Shown here: positions 44,041 through 53,270 of the stretch, piece by piece
Position numbering within the stretch: position 1 is the first letter of the stretch
How the letters are laid out: each line of letters starts with the position of its first letter
Assembly: GCF_003977665.1 (NCBI RefSeq)
Contig: NZ_RYYV01000001.1
Location: 434,001-498,000 of the forward strand
Reading direction: 5' to 3'
Length of the DNA: 64,000 bases
Origin: Dyella choica
GTDB lineage: Bacteria > Pseudomonadota > Gammaproteobacteria > Xanthomonadales > Rhodanobacteraceae
Made by a program: the position numbers and the translations under genes
Notes under the pieces: generated by a model
Seen by the model: the letters and a program-made list of their open reading frames with translations, nothing else
What the model was told of the DNA's origin: nothing
Database searches by the model: none

Positions 44041-44913
44041 ATGACCCTCTATCGACGCCTGCTCGTTCTGCTTACCCTGCTGTTCCTGCTGAGCGGAAAT
44101 GCGCTCGCCCATCCCACTCTGTGGCAGGTCAAGCGCGGCGACAGTACGGTCTATCTGTTCGGCACCGTGCATCTGCTGCCGAACGATACGGATTGGCGTT
44201 TTCCGGCCTTGAACGACGCACTCTCCAAGAGCCAGGTGCTGTATATCGAGCTGATCGATGACGACCAGGCGAGCATGGCCTCACTGGTACTGCGCTATGG
44301 CATGGATACGGAGCATCCCTTGTCAACGCTGCTCAACGAAAGCGACAACGCCGCCCTGGCGAAAGCCGCGCAACTGGCCGGGCTGCCGGGAGGCACCACC
44401 GCCCTGCAGCCGATGAAACCGTGGCTCGCCGCCTTGACGCTTGCCGTGGCGCCCTTGATGAAAGCGGGGCTGGATCCCGCTGCCGGTGTCGACAAGCAGT
44501 TGCAGGCGCAGATGACGCACACCGGCAAGCCGGTGCATGGCCTGGAAACCGCGGAGCAGCAGATCCGCTTTCTCGCCGACCTGCCGAACTCGCTGCAGCT
44601 TGCGTTCCTGCGTGACACCTTGCGCGACGTTGAAAAAGACAAGGCCGAACTGCTCTCGTTGGTCGACGCGTGGAAGAGCGGCGACGTCGCCGCTATCGCC
44701 AAGCTGGAGAACGATGAGCTCAAAACGCAGGAACCGGTGCTGTACCAAAAGCTGCTGGTGCAGCGGAATCAGGATTGGGCAGCCAGGATCAAGGACATGC
44801 TAAGGCAGCCAGGCGCCACGGTGTTCGTCGCGGTAGGCGCGGCACACCTGGCCGGGCCGGACAGCGTGCAGGCGCAGTTGGCCAAGATCGGGGTTACGGC
44901 GCAGCAGGATTGA
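44041..44913 (+). CDS. TraB/GumN family protein
   Basis: Exported protein of 290 residues of the TraB/GumN/TIKI family, whose members are metal-dependent peptidases in animals. A signal peptide ends near ALA-H (residue 22), the first motif is FGTVHLLP (G-x-x-H) and the second is VGAAHLAGPDSV near the C-terminus (G-x-x-H). Both histidines, which bind the metal in the family, are present. The substrate is unknown. It is 8 bases after cfa. Confidence 0.85.
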   Translation: MTLYRRLLVLLTLLFLLSGNALAHPTLWQVKRGDSTVYLFGTVHLLPNDTDWRFPALNDALSKSQVLYIELIDDDQASMASLVLRYGMDTEHPLSTLLNESDNAALAKAAQLAGLPGGTTALQPMKPWLAALTLAVAPLMKAGLDPAAGVDKQLQAQMTHTGKPVHGLETAEQQIRFLADLPNSLQLAFLRDTLRDVEKDKAELLSLVDAWKSGDVAAIAKLENDELKTQEPVLYQKLLVQRNQDWAARIKDMLRQPGATVFVAVGAAHLAGPDSVQAQLAKIGVTAQQD

Positions 44914-44973
44914 ACAGAGCCCCTCTCTCCTAGAACCTTCCCCACGTGCGCGGGAATGACGGCTTTTAGGGCG

Positions 44974-45435
44974 TCAGAACGAGGCCGTAATCGCCTTGGG
45001 CGAAAAGGGGAAGCGCGGCATATGGATCGTGTACGAATCCATCTTGCCCAGGTCCTGGTACGACGCCGTCAGCAGCGCTCCATTGAAGCCCACTTCGATG
45101 CGGTAAACATGGCCGGCCTCGACCTTGTCGATGATGACCTGCTGGCGATTGAGCTGATGCGAATTGGACAGCGTCAGCTTGATCACCTGCTTGCCCGGCA
45201 GCACGCGCACCCATGGCGTCTTGCCGCCGTTGAACTTCTCCCAGGTGGCGACCTGGTTCACACCGGTGATGCCGCAACTGTACTGGGATGGCTCGCCGCA
45301 CACGACCAAAGCGGTATCCGCCGACGGATGATCCTGGTCCGCATAACCGGGCAACGGCCGGCGCCCGGCAAAATGCGAGCAGCCTGCAGCGAGCAGGCAA
45401 GCCATGGCCACGGCGGCGGTGCGTAGATAGTGCAT
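44974..45435 (-). CDS. Small lipoprotein of unknown function
   Basis: Predicted lipoprotein of 153 residues with lipobox LLAAGC (Cys19). The rest has two cysteines (about 47 and 54, CGEPSQYSCG) that could bond, and a beta-rich core. No family is recognised; homologues with this leader are common in Xanthomonadales by impression. It is convergent with the TraB/GumN gene and divergent from parC. Confidence 0.6.
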   Translation of the reverse strand: MHYLRTAAVAMACLLAAGCSHFAGRRPLPGYADQDHPSADTALVVCGEPSQYSCGITGVNQVATWEKFNGGKTPWVRVLPGKQVIKLTLSNSHQLNRQQVIIDKVEAGHVYRIEVGFNGALLTASYQDLGKMDSYTIHMPRFPFSPKAITASF

Positions 45436-45551
45436 GACTCACCTGGAGGGAACGGATCGCAGGCATTCTAGCCCAAGCGCCTCGCCATCTGGCACCATCT
45501 CCAGGTTGTAACCCCGCCATCCTCGGCGTCGCCCCTGGCAGTCCTATCTCC

Positions 45552-47792
45552 ATGACCCTGCAAGCCAATTACGAACAGATCCCGCTCAAGGAATACGCCG
45601 AGCGGGCCTATCTCGATTACTCGATGTACGTCGTGCTGGACCGCGCTCTGCCCTTCGTTGGCGACGGCCTCAAGCCCGTGCAGCGGCGCATCATCTATGC
45701 GATGAGCGAGCTGGGCCTGGCGGCCAGCGCCAAGCCGAAAAAATCCGCGCGCACGGTCGGCGACGTGATCGGCAAGTTCCATCCACACGGAGACAGTGCC
45801 TGCTACGAGGCGATGGTGCTGATGGCGCAGCCGTTCTCGTATCGCTATCCGCTGATCGACGGCCAGGGCAACTTCGGCTCGCCGGACGACCCCAAGAGCT
45901 TCGCTGCCATGCGCTACACGGAGTCCAAGCTCAACCCGATCGCCGACGTGCTGCTCGGCGAACTGGGCCAGGGTACGGTGGATTTCGCGCCGAATTTCGA
46001 CGGCACGCTGGAAGAGCCAAGCTGGCTGCCCGCGCGCCTGCCGCACGTGCTGCTGAACGGCTCCATGGGCATCGCCGTGGGCATGGCCACCGATATTCCG
46101 CCGCACAACCTGCGCGAAATCACCAGCGCCTGCATTCGCCTGCTGGATGACCCGGACGCCACCGTCGCCGACTTGTGCGAACACGTGCGCGGCCCTGACT
46201 ACCCGACCCAAGCGGAAATCATTACGCCGCGCAACGAACTGATCGCGATGTACCAGACCGGCGTCGGCTCGATTCGCGCACGCGCCGTGTACACGCAGGA
46301 AGACGGCAACATCGTGATCACCGCGCTGCCGCACCAGGTCAGCCCGTCCAAGATCCTGGAGCAGATCGCCGCGCAGATGCGCGCGAAGAAGCTGCCGATG
46401 ATCGAGGACCTGCGTGACGAATCCGACCACGAAAACCCGATCCGCCTGGTGGTCGTGCCGCGCTCCAACCGCGTGGAGCTGGCCGAGGTGATGCAGCACC
46501 TGTTCGCCACCACCGACCTGGAAAAGAGCTTCCGCGTCAATCTGAATATGATCGGCCTGGACGAACGGCCGCAGGTGAAGGATCTCCGGCGCATTCTTTC
46601 CGAATGGCTGAGCTTCCGGGTCGATACAGTTACGCGCCGCCTCAATCATCGGCTGGCGAAAGTCGAGCGCCGGTTGCACTTGCTGGAAGGCTTGCGCGTC
46701 GCCTACCTCAACCTCGACGAAGTGATCCGCATCGTCCGCACCGAGGAGGAACCCAAGCCGGTGCTGATGGCGCGCTTCCGCCTGAGCGAGGAACAGGCCG
46801 ACTACATTCTCGAAACCCGGCTGCGCCAGCTGGCGCGCCTGGAGGAAATGAAGATCAATGCCGAGCGCGATCAGCTTGAGGAAGAGCGCGCGAAGATCAA
46901 CGTGCTGCTGAAATCGCCGGCCAAGCTCAAGAGCTTGATCAAGGAAGAGCTGCGGGCCGACGCCGCGAAGTACGGCGATGATCGCCGCTCGCCGCTGGTC
47001 GAGCGCGAAGCCGCGCAAGCGCTGGACGAAAGTGCATTGGTGGCCAGCGAACCGGTCACAGTGGTGCTGAGCCAGAAGGGCTGGATCCGCGCCGCCAAGG
47101 GCCATGACGTGGATGCCGAGGGCCTGTCGTATCGCGAAGGCGACAACCTGCTCGCCACGGTGAAGACGCGTACTACGCAGCAGATCGCGGTTATCGACTC
47201 AACTGGCCGCAGCTACTCCACGCCGGCGCATACGCTGCCCTCCGCACGCGGTAACGGCGAGCCGCTCACCGGTCGCTTCACGCCGCCAGCTGGCGCGCGT
47301 TTCGATGCGATCGCCGCCGGCGACAATGACACACGCCTCGTGCTCGCCACGGACTTCGGTTATGGCTTCGTCACCCGCTTCGAAGCCCTCACCGGACGCA
47401 ACAAGGCCGGCAAGCAGATCATCACGCTGGGTGACGGCGCGCGCGTGCTAGCACCGCAAACAAGTGCCGATCCCGCACGTGATCGCATCGTCGTCGCCAC
47501 CACGGATGGCCACCTGCTGATGTTCTCGGTCGCCGAACTGCCTGAGCTGGACAAGGGCAAAGGCAACAAGCTAATCGAGATTCCCAAGGCCAAACTTGGC
47601 AATGGCGAGGAACGTGTTGCCGGCATAGCCGTGGTCGCCGAAGGCAAGGGCGAAGTCACGCTGTTCGCCGGACAGCGCAAACTTACGCTGCGCTGGGCCG
47701 ATCTGGTCGAATACGGTGGCAATCGGGCCACGCGTGGCGGCGTCCTGCCGCGTGGCCTGCGCCGCGTGGAGCGGATCGAGACTACCGGCTGA
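45552..47792 (+). CDS. parC: DNA topoisomerase IV subunit A
   Basis: ATP-dependent type II topoisomerase subunit that decatenates daughter chromosomes with ParE. At 746 residues it matches E. coli ParC (752). The winged helix domain has [16 protein letters not shown], the catalytic Tyr122 lies in AMRYTES, and the C-terminal half forms the beta-pinwheel. The quinolone-resistance positions are wild type (Ser82, Glu86). parE is not in the window, so the genes are split, which is normal here. Transcribed alone, ended by a degenerate palindrome. Confidence 0.96.
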   Translation: MTLQANYEQIPLKEYAERAYLDYSMYVVLDRALPFVGDGLKPVQRRIIYAMSELGLAASAKPKKSARTVGDVIGKFHPHGDSACYEAMVLMAQPFSYRYPLIDGQGNFGSPDDPKSFAAMRYTESKLNPIADVLLGELGQGTVDFAPNFDGTLEEPSWLPARLPHVLLNGSMGIAVGMATDIPPHNLREITSACIRLLDDPDATVADLCEHVRGPDYPTQAEIITPRNELIAMYQTGVGSIRARAVYTQEDGNIVITALPHQVSPSKILEQIAAQMRAKKLPMIEDLRDESDHENPIRLVVVPRSNRVELAEVMQHLFATTDLEKSFRVNLNMIGLDERPQVKDLRRILSEWLSFRVDTVTRRLNHRLAKVERRLHLLEGLRVAYLNLDEVIRIVRTEEEPKPVLMARFRLSEEQADYILETRLRQLARLEEMKINAERDQLEEERAKINVLLKSPAKLKSLIKEELRADAAKYGDDRRSPLVEREAAQALDESALVASEPVTVVLSQKGWIRAAKGHDVDAEGLSYREGDNLLATVKTRTTQQIAVIDSTGRSYSTPAHTLPSARGNGEPLTGRFTPPAGARFDAIAAGDNDTRLVLATDFGYGFVTRFEALTGRNKAGKQIITLGDGARVLAPQTSADPARDRIVVATTDGHLLMFSVAELPELDKGKGNKLIEIPKAKLGNGEERVAGIAVVAEGKGEVTLFAGQRKLTLRWADLVEYGGNRATRGGVLPRGLRRVERIETTG

Positions 47793-47801
47793 CCGGAATC
47801 A

Positions 47802-47872
47802 GGCAGGGGTGCAATCCCCAGCATTGCCGTGCATGCGCATTGCGATGTTGGGTTTGTACCCTGTCTTACGGT
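47802..47872. repeat. Degenerate REP-like palindrome pair
   Basis: GGGGT/ATCCCC and a decayed TTGGGT/ACCCTG copy with CATTGC spacer elements like those of the 8154 copy follow parC. Base pairing is poor, so it is an old or partial copy. Confidence 0.5.
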
Positions 47873-47982
47873 GGAATCCTGTCCTTGAACGGAACTTCCC
47901 CCACCCGCAAGTCATCTCACAACCATGTGCACGGCAAGGCATTGCCATGCGTTATGTGCGTGACGAACTTCGGAGCCTCCTC

Positions 47983-48468
47983 ATGAAACGCAGTGCCATC
48001 ACCGCCCTGGCCGCAACATGGCTGGCCACTGCTGCCGGGGCGCAGACAGGCAATCCGCCGCTGAATCTGAAGCTGCCACCCGGTAGCTACCAGGGCTACC
48101 CGGCATCCGGCTCCAGCACCGCGCAACCAGCTTCACCCAGCAGCGCCCCCGCCAAGCAGGGCGCGGTGACCGTGAACGGCCATCCCGCCGCCATCAGCCC
48201 GGCGCCAGGCGTCTACTACGGCGATACCAGCGGCGCGCGCGGCAACCACGACGCGGCCGTACCCGTTTGCGACGACTCCACCTACAACAAAGCTCAGGTG
48301 CACGGCGCGGTTGGCATGGGCGTGGTCAGTGGCAGCCATATCGGTACCGGCAACTACCAATCCGGTGCAGTAAGCGTGGTGCAAAACACCGGCAGTTGCG
48401 ACCATCCGACCGGCTCGGTGGGCATTTCCATCGGGGTGAGCCGGTTTGGCGGATTGAACGGGCATTAA
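47983..48468 (+). CDS. Secreted protein of unknown function
   Basis: Exported protein of 161 residues with a short signal peptide (cleavage near AGA-Q, residue 20). The middle is Ser/Pro/Ala-rich linker sequence; the C-terminal half has two cysteines (VPVCDDSTYNKAQVHGAVGMG and NTGSCDHPTG, in short VPVCDDS) and a Gly/Val-rich beta stretch. I do not recognise the family. Start ATG 47983 gives the best signal peptide; ATG 47947 would add a charged 12-residue stretch. It follows parC. Confidence 0.55.
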   Translation: MKRSAITALAATWLATAAGAQTGNPPLNLKLPPGSYQGYPASGSSTAQPASPSSAPAKQGAVTVNGHPAAISPAPGVYYGDTSGARGNHDAAVPVCDDSTYNKAQVHGAVGMGVVSGSHIGTGNYQSGAVSVVQNTGSCDHPTGSVGISIGVSRFGGLNGH

Positions 48469-48568
48469 TGCTCCTCGCCCGGCCTTTCCGCCCCGAAAGC
48501 ACCTAGAAAGCCGCTCCCCACAAACTGCAGGACCGGTTCAGCCCTTTCGTCCGCAGTCGAGCCCCCTA

Positions 48569-49408
48569 GTGATTCAAAACGTCGAGTTCCGCTTCGAAGG
48601 TGGCCGTTGTGGCGTGCTGCTGATCCATGGCCTCACCGGCACGCCAACCGAAATGCGCTTGGTCGGCAAGGGCCTGAATCGCGCCGGCTTCAGTGTCTAC
48701 GGCATGCAGTTGGCCGGCCATTGCGGCAATGTGCCGGACCTGCTCGCCACCGGCTGGAAGGACTGGTATGCCAGCGTGGAGACGGCAGCGGAGAGATTCC
48801 GCCACGAAGTGGATCATCTGTTCGTGGCCGGCCTTTCGATGGGTGCGATCCTGGCGCTGAAGCTTGCCGCGGAACGTCCTGAATGGGTGCGCGGCGTGGG
48901 CGTGTACGGCGCCACGTTCCGCTATGACGGCTGGGCGATACCGTGGTATGGCCGCCTCTCCTTCCTGCTGCCGTGGCTGCATCGCCTGGGACTGGGCAAG
49001 CACCGCATGGTGCATGAAAACGAACCCTATGGCCTGCGCGACGAGCGCCTGCGCGCGCAGATCAGCGGCCTGATGCTAGGTGGCGACAGCGCGGCAGCCG
49101 GCCTGCCGGGCAATCCGTGGCCATCGTTGGCCGAAATGTACAACATGGCCGCGGTGGTCCGACGCGAATTGCCCAAGGTGACGGCGCCATGCCTGGTCGC
49201 GCACGCGACCGAAGACGACGTGGCCAGCCTGGAAAACGCCTATCTGGTCGCCCGTTCGGTGTCGGGGCCGGTGGAAATGCAGCTGCTGGAAGACAGCTAC
49301 CACATGATCACCGTCGATCGCGAACGCCGGCTGCTGATCGACCGCTCAGCCGATTTCTTTTCGAGGGTGGCTGCAAGCTGCACACCCAGTGCGCTTGCAG
49401 CGGCCTGA
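48569..49408 (+). CDS. Alpha/beta hydrolase (carboxylesterase/lysophospholipase-like)
   Basis: Serine hydrolase of 279 residues. HGLTGTP forms the oxyanion loop, GLSMG (about 91-95) is the nucleophile elbow, and HATEDDVASLE with HMITVDRER supplies the acid and the histidine, a pattern of Est30/monoacylglycerol-lipase-like carboxylesterases. The GTG start at 48569 is the only fitting one. It is 14 bases before the paired small transporters and may belong to the cassette that continues with ACP and ketosynthase. Cytoplasmic. Confidence 0.82.
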   Translation: MIQNVEFRFEGGRCGVLLIHGLTGTPTEMRLVGKGLNRAGFSVYGMQLAGHCGNVPDLLATGWKDWYASVETAAERFRHEVDHLFVAGLSMGAILALKLAAERPEWVRGVGVYGATFRYDGWAIPWYGRLSFLLPWLHRLGLGKHRMVHENEPYGLRDERLRAQISGLMLGGDSAAAGLPGNPWPSLAEMYNMAAVVRRELPKVTAPCLVAHATEDDVASLENAYLVARSVSGPVEMQLLEDSYHMITVDRERRLLIDRSADFFSRVAASCTPSALAAA

Positions 49409-49422
49409 AGCGGATCCCTCGC

Positions 49423-49782
49423 GTGTCCCCCCTCGTCGCCACGCTGTGGCTGGTCAACGTGACGCTCGATACCGGCGGCCAGCTCGCCTTCAAGGCCGCC
49501 GCCAGCGATCCTGACGCCGGCGACGGCTCAGCGCGTTGGCGCCACATGGCCAGCCGTCCCTGGCTGTGGCTGGGCCTCTCGGCTTATGCGCTGCACCTTG
49601 CGTCGTGGATCGCCTTCCTTTCACTGGTGGATCTCTCCAAAGGCATGCTGCTGGCATCCATCAACATGGTGGTGATCATGCTCGGCGGGCGCTGGCTGTT
49701 CCGGGAAAAACTCACGCCGCTGCGGGTTGCAGGCATCCTGCTGGTAAGCATCGGTGTGGCGATCGTGGGCGCAGCCGGATGA
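49423..49782 (+). CDS. EamA/SMR-like small membrane protein 1
   Basis: Protein of 119 residues with four hydrophobic helices, of the ArnE/SMR-like half-size EamA type. It begins with GTG (VSPLVATLW), and DTGGQLAFKAAA resembles the substrate-helix motif of EamA proteins. It overlaps the next gene by four bases (ATGA). Half-size proteins of this type act as heterodimers, as in ArnE/ArnF that flip a lipid-linked sugar, so the pair likely forms one flippase or exporter. Cargo unknown. Confidence 0.72.
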   Translation: MSPLVATLWLVNVTLDTGGQLAFKAAASDPDAGDGSARWRHMASRPWLWLGLSAYALHLASWIAFLSLVDLSKGMLLASINMVVIMLGGRWLFREKLTPLRVAGILLVSIGVAIVGAAG

Positions 49783-50228
49783 GCGCCGCGGCTCACACCT
49801 GGCGCTTCTACCTGGGCGGGTTCGCCCTGCTGCTGGTGTTCGACACCCTCGTGCAAGTCAGTTTCAAATTGACCGGCGCGCACGCGTTTCCGCCGGAAGC
49901 AAGCTGGGCATGGGTGCTGCGCATCGTGGGACATCCGTGGATCTATATCGCGCTGATCGGCTACGTTGGTAACTTCTTTACCTGGATGAACCTGCTCAAG
50001 CACGCGCCCATCGGCCCGGCTTTCGCCGCTTCGCACCTGGACGTGGTCAGCGTGATGCTGGCCTCGGCATGGCTGTTCCATGAAGCACTGACCCCCGTGC
50101 GCCTGCTCGGCGCAGGCGTGGTCGTGCTGGGAATCGTGTGCCTGGCCTGCGCCGAAAGCCGCACGCATCCTGCGCACGATGTGCCCGAGGAAGCTGCCGG
50201 CTCCCTGGGCGTAACCAGCGGGGATTGA
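49779..50228 (+). CDS. EamA/SMR-like small membrane protein 2
   Basis: Partner of the previous gene, 149 residues with four hydrophobic helices and a hydrophilic C-terminal tail of about 20 residues. DTLVQVSFKLTGAHAF resembles the first helix of protein 1 (DTGGQLAFKAAA), so the two are paralogous halves. It starts inside its partner's stop codon. A 155-base gap with AT-rich sequence separates it from the acyl carrier protein gene, so the two units may or may not share a transcript. Confidence 0.72.
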   Translation: MSAAAHTWRFYLGGFALLLVFDTLVQVSFKLTGAHAFPPEASWAWVLRIVGHPWIYIALIGYVGNFFTWMNLLKHAPIGPAFAASHLDVVSVMLASAWLFHEALTPVRLLGAGVVVLGIVCLACAESRTHPAHDVPEEAAGSLGVTSGD

Positions 50229-50383
50229 ACATTTTTGGTACTGCAAGGTTCACCTATCCCACGCGACGATGCCGGACCGGGTAGCCATTCTGCTGTCCCG
50301 CTCAAGATTTACCTTCCTGTTCATATGGACAATGTGCACGCTCTTCGTCAGGCTTGCACTCAGCGGAATAACGGGGACTTTTC

Positions 50384-50638
50384 ATGAGCAACGTGCAACA
50401 AGAAGTTTTCGAGATCATCAGCAAGCAGGCGAAGATCGGCATGGAGACCATCAAGCCCGAATCAACCTTAAAGGATCTCGGCGTAGCTTCGCTGGACGCC
50501 ATCGAAGTGATTTTCGACATCGAAGAGCACTTCAACATCAACCTTCCCAACGAGGAAGTCGATTTCGAGAACGGCACCGTCGGTCACCTGACTGGGGCGG
50601 TGGAGCGCCAGCTGGCGCAGAAGCCGGCCAACGGTTGA
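50384..50638 (+). CDS. Acyl carrier protein
   Basis: Standalone carrier protein of 84 residues. The phosphopantetheine site is Ser36 in LGVASLDAIEV, in the place of the usual DSL motif, and the acidic helix 2 (EVIFDIEEHFNINLP) is typical. It is not the housekeeping AcpP, which has DSLD. GGGGA before the start is a usable ribosome-binding site. The ketosynthase gene starts 4 bases later, so this is a dedicated ACP-ketosynthase pair for an unknown acyl product. Confidence 0.88.
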   Translation: MSNVQQEVFEIISKQAKIGMETIKPESTLKDLGVASLDAIEVIFDIEEHFNINLPNEEVDFENGTVGHLTGAVERQLAQKPANG

Positions 50639-50642
50639 GTCC

Positions 50643-51860
50643 ATGCGCCGCATCGTGATTACCGGCATGGGCGGCATCTGCGCGCTCGGCCACAATGCTT
50701 CCGACATCTGGCAGGCCATGGCCGAAGGCCGCAGCGGCATTGGTCCTGTGCATCACATCGACGCCAAATACCTGCGCGCCTCCGCCGCGATCGCGGCGGA
50801 GGTCAGCGATTTCGATCCGCTGAAGTACATCGATGCGGCGCGCTTGCCGTTCCTCGACCCGCTCAGCCAGCACGCGCTGGTCGCGGCCGGCGAAGCCATC
50901 CGGCAATCGGGCCTGCCATTGGACCACGAGCGCGCCCCTCGCACTGCCGTAGTGGTGGGCGTGGGCGCCGCCGGCGAAGAAACGCGTGAAGGGCTGTATC
51001 AGAAGCTCTACGGCGAGCAGGCTAGCCGGTTCCATCCGCTCGGTATCGTGCGCATCATGAGCAACGCGCCTGCCAGCCAGATCAGCATGACGCACGGCAT
51101 AACCGGTCCAACTTTCACGGTGTCGAGCGCCTGTGCCTCTTCCAACCATGCCTTCGCCCAGGCCGCCCTGATGATACGCGCGGGCCTGGTGGATGCGGCT
51201 GTGGCGGGCGGTGCCGAAGCCTGCATCACCCTAGGCATATTGCGTGCTTGGGAAGCGATGCGCGTGCTGGCACCCGATACCTGCCGTCCGTTCAGTGCCA
51301 ACCGCCGCGGCCTGGTGCTGGGTGAGGGTTCGGCCATGTTCGTGCTGGAAACCTTGGAGAGCGCGCAAGCGCGCGGCGCCACGATCCTGGCGGAGCTGGC
51401 CGGCGTCGGCATGAGCGCCGATGCCGGCGACATCGCCGCACCTTCCGACGTGGGAGCCGCCGCGGCCATGCGCATCGCACTGCAGGATGCCGGTATGCAG
51501 CCGGCGGATATCGACTACATCAACGCGCATGGCACCGGTACTGTCGCCAATGACTGCACCGAAACACGCGCCATCCACAACGTATTCGGCAAGCATGCGC
51601 GCCGGCTGGCAGTGACTTCGACCAAGCCCATGCACGGCCATGCGCTTGGTGCGGCCGGTGCGCTGGAACTGATTGCCGTGGTCGGCGCGCTACGCAACGG
51701 TATCGTGCCGCCGACGCTCAATTACCTTGGCCCCGACCCGGCTTGCGATCTCGACTACGTGCCGCATGAGGCACGCGCCATGACGGTACGTGCGGCGCTG
51801 AGCAATTCCTTCGCGTTTGGCGGGCTCAATGCGGTGGTGGCATTACGACGGGCACCATAG
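50643..51860 (+). CDS. Beta-ketoacyl-ACP synthase (FabF-like, dedicated)
   Basis: Condensing enzyme of 405 residues, FabF/KAS II-like. The active site is Cys164 in VSSACASSNHA, His296 in NAHGTGTVAN and His333 in KPMHGHALGAAGA; the usual TGH triplet is HGH here, with Lys328 kept. All catalytic residues are present, so it should be active. It follows the ACP by 4 bases. No KR, dehydratase or acyltransferase is nearby, so it would have to use FAS II enzymes. It is convergent with the NUDIX gene, with a hairpin between. Confidence 0.88.
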   Translation: MRRIVITGMGGICALGHNASDIWQAMAEGRSGIGPVHHIDAKYLRASAAIAAEVSDFDPLKYIDAARLPFLDPLSQHALVAAGEAIRQSGLPLDHERAPRTAVVVGVGAAGEETREGLYQKLYGEQASRFHPLGIVRIMSNAPASQISMTHGITGPTFTVSSACASSNHAFAQAALMIRAGLVDAAVAGGAEACITLGILRAWEAMRVLAPDTCRPFSANRRGLVLGEGSAMFVLETLESAQARGATILAELAGVGMSADAGDIAAPSDVGAAAAMRIALQDAGMQPADIDYINAHGTGTVANDCTETRAIHNVFGKHARRLAVTSTKPMHGHALGAAGALELIAVVGALRNGIVPPTLNYLGPDPACDLDYVPHEARAMTVRAALSNSFAFGGLNAVVALRRAP

Positions 51861-51880
51861 GTTGGGGGCTTGCCCCCAAC
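51861..51880. repeat. Perfect 9-bp hairpin, REP-family variant or terminator
   Basis: GTTGGGGGC (51861-51869) and GCCCCCAAC (51872-51880) with a TT loop, preceded by TAG of the ketosynthase stop, between convergent genes. Related to the G/C-run variant at 4942. Confidence 0.6.
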
Positions 51881-51884
51881 GCCC

Positions 51885-52373
51885 TCACAACCTCGTAAAC
51901 GCCCACGACTGCATGCGGCCGTCCTGATACGGCATCACGCCGTGGAAGGGACGTGGGTCACGGTCGAACACCAGCGGCAGGAAGTGGCGATCCCCCTCCC
52001 ACATCGGCAGCTCCATGATCCGCTCGACGTCGATCCATTCGAGCACCCCCTCGGGATTGCTCGTGTAGGGCTCGCCGCTGAAGCTGTCGATCACGAAGAT
52101 GAAGCCCAGCCAATCCTCGCCCTGCTTTCCGAAGCCTGGCCAGTTGAGCGTGCCGCGCAGGTGCATCGACTCGCATTCGATGCCGGCCTCTTCGCGGATC
52201 TCGCGGCGCATGCAGGCAGCGATGTCTTCGCCGGGCTCCATCTTGCCGCCCAGGCCGTTGTACTTGCCCAGGTGCTGGTCGTCAGGCCGCGCATTGCGGT
52301 GGATCATCAGGACTTTGCGCCGATCCGGGGAAAGCACGTAACCGAGCGTGGCGACAATGGGTGTATAGGGCAT
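51885..52373 (-). CDS. NUDIX hydrolase (MutT/MTH1-like)
   Basis: Nucleoside-diphosphate-linked hydrolase of 162 residues. The NUDIX box is complete: G43-x5-E49-x7-R57-E58-I59-x-E61-E62-x-G64-I65. HRNARPDDQHLGKYNGLGGK before it resembles 8-oxo-dGTP diphosphatases of the MTH1-like group, but the substrate is a guess. Start ATG 52373 gives MPYTPIVATLGYV, the first beta strand; an in-frame upstream start at 52427 is not needed. Convergent with the ketosynthase gene. Confidence 0.85.
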   Translation of the reverse strand: MPYTPIVATLGYVLSPDRRKVLMIHRNARPDDQHLGKYNGLGGKMEPGEDIAACMRREIREEAGIECESMHLRGTLNWPGFGKQGEDWLGFIFVIDSFSGEPYTSNPEGVLEWIDVERIMELPMWEGDRHFLPLVFDRDPRPFHGVMPYQDGRMQSWAFTRL

Positions 52374-52457
52374 GGGTATCCCTTCCTGATCCAAAAGCTG
52401 AAGTTTACCCCGACGATGCTCTTGCATCCGTCACCGCCGGGCGGCGACCATCCACGG

Positions 52458-53270
52458 ATGCACTCGTCCACCCACATCCGACGGCTGCGCCGCAGCCTGA
52501 CGCCTCGCTTGCTCGCCCTGCTGGGGGTGCCGGTGCTGCTGACCGCTTGCGGCAACCAGTTGCACCCGATGGAAAGCCGCGAAGTAAGTTTCCAAGGTCA
52601 GGATTTCACGGTGGTGAGCCTGGATCTGCACCGCGAGGCGTTGACGCTGCATTGGAAGAATCCCGACAACGGCCAACCTTTCGGCGATATCCAGAGCCTG
52701 CGCGAATGGGGTGCGGCCTACGGTAAACGGCTGATGTTCGCAACCAATGCGGGCATCTACGACCAATCCTACGCGCCGCTGGGGCTGTATGTGGAAAACG
52801 GCAAGACGGTGGTGCCGTTGAATTTGTTCCGCGGCAACCCGGCCGCCGGCAATTTTTCGATCCGTCCCAACGGCGTGTTCGCCGTCTATCGCGATGGTCA
52901 TGCCGCCGTTCGCACCAGCACCGACTTCAAGGCCGACGCCAAGCCGGTGGACTGGGCCACACAGTCAGGGCCCATGCTGGTGGTCGACGGCAGGATCAAC
53001 GACCAGTTCGTGCATGATTCCACCAGCAACAAATGGCGTAGCGGGGTGTGCGCACGCACACCCTATCAGGTGGTGTTCGCAGTGAGCGAGTCGCCAGTGA
53101 ACTTCCATACCTTCGCGCAGTTGTTTCGTGACAAGCTCGACTGCCATGATGCGCTGTACCTGGATGGCAGCATTTCGCAGTTCTATATCGACGGCACCGG
53201 CTACGCCGGTGCTCCCACCTTCATGGTCAAGCCCTATGCGGGCATCTTTGCGGTGTTTGCCGAACAATGA
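52458..53270 (+). CDS. Phosphodiester glycosidase family lipoprotein
   Basis: Protein of 270 residues with a lipoprotein signal ending LLTAC (about Cys31). The body resembles the NAGPA (phosphodiester glycosidase, YigE-like) domain: MFATNAGIYDQSYAPLGLY, NGVFAVYRD, SGPMLVVDGRIN and ALYLDGSISQFYI. In other proteins this domain uncaps GlcNAc-1-phosphate. The start may be ATG 52458 or ATG 52413. It overlaps the penicillin acylase start by four bases, so they are coupled. Confidence 0.78.
   Translation: MHSSTHIRRLRRSLTPRLLALLGVPVLLTACGNQLHPMESREVSFQGQDFTVVSLDLHREALTLHWKNPDNGQPFGDIQSLREWGAAYGKRLMFATNAGIYDQSYAPLGLYVENGKTVVPLNLFRGNPAAGNFSIRPNGVFAVYRDGHAAVRTSTDFKADAKPVDWATQSGPMLVVDGRINDQFVHDSTSNKWRSGVCARTPYQVVFAVSESPVNFHTFAQLFRDKLDCHDALYLDGSISQFYIDGTGYAGAPTFMVKPYAGIFAVFAEQ

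Noticed and set aside
45468-47105. Minus-strand open frame of about 545 codons
   Set aside because: Antisense to parC, whose catalytic motifs are unambiguous; composition is that of a shadow frame.
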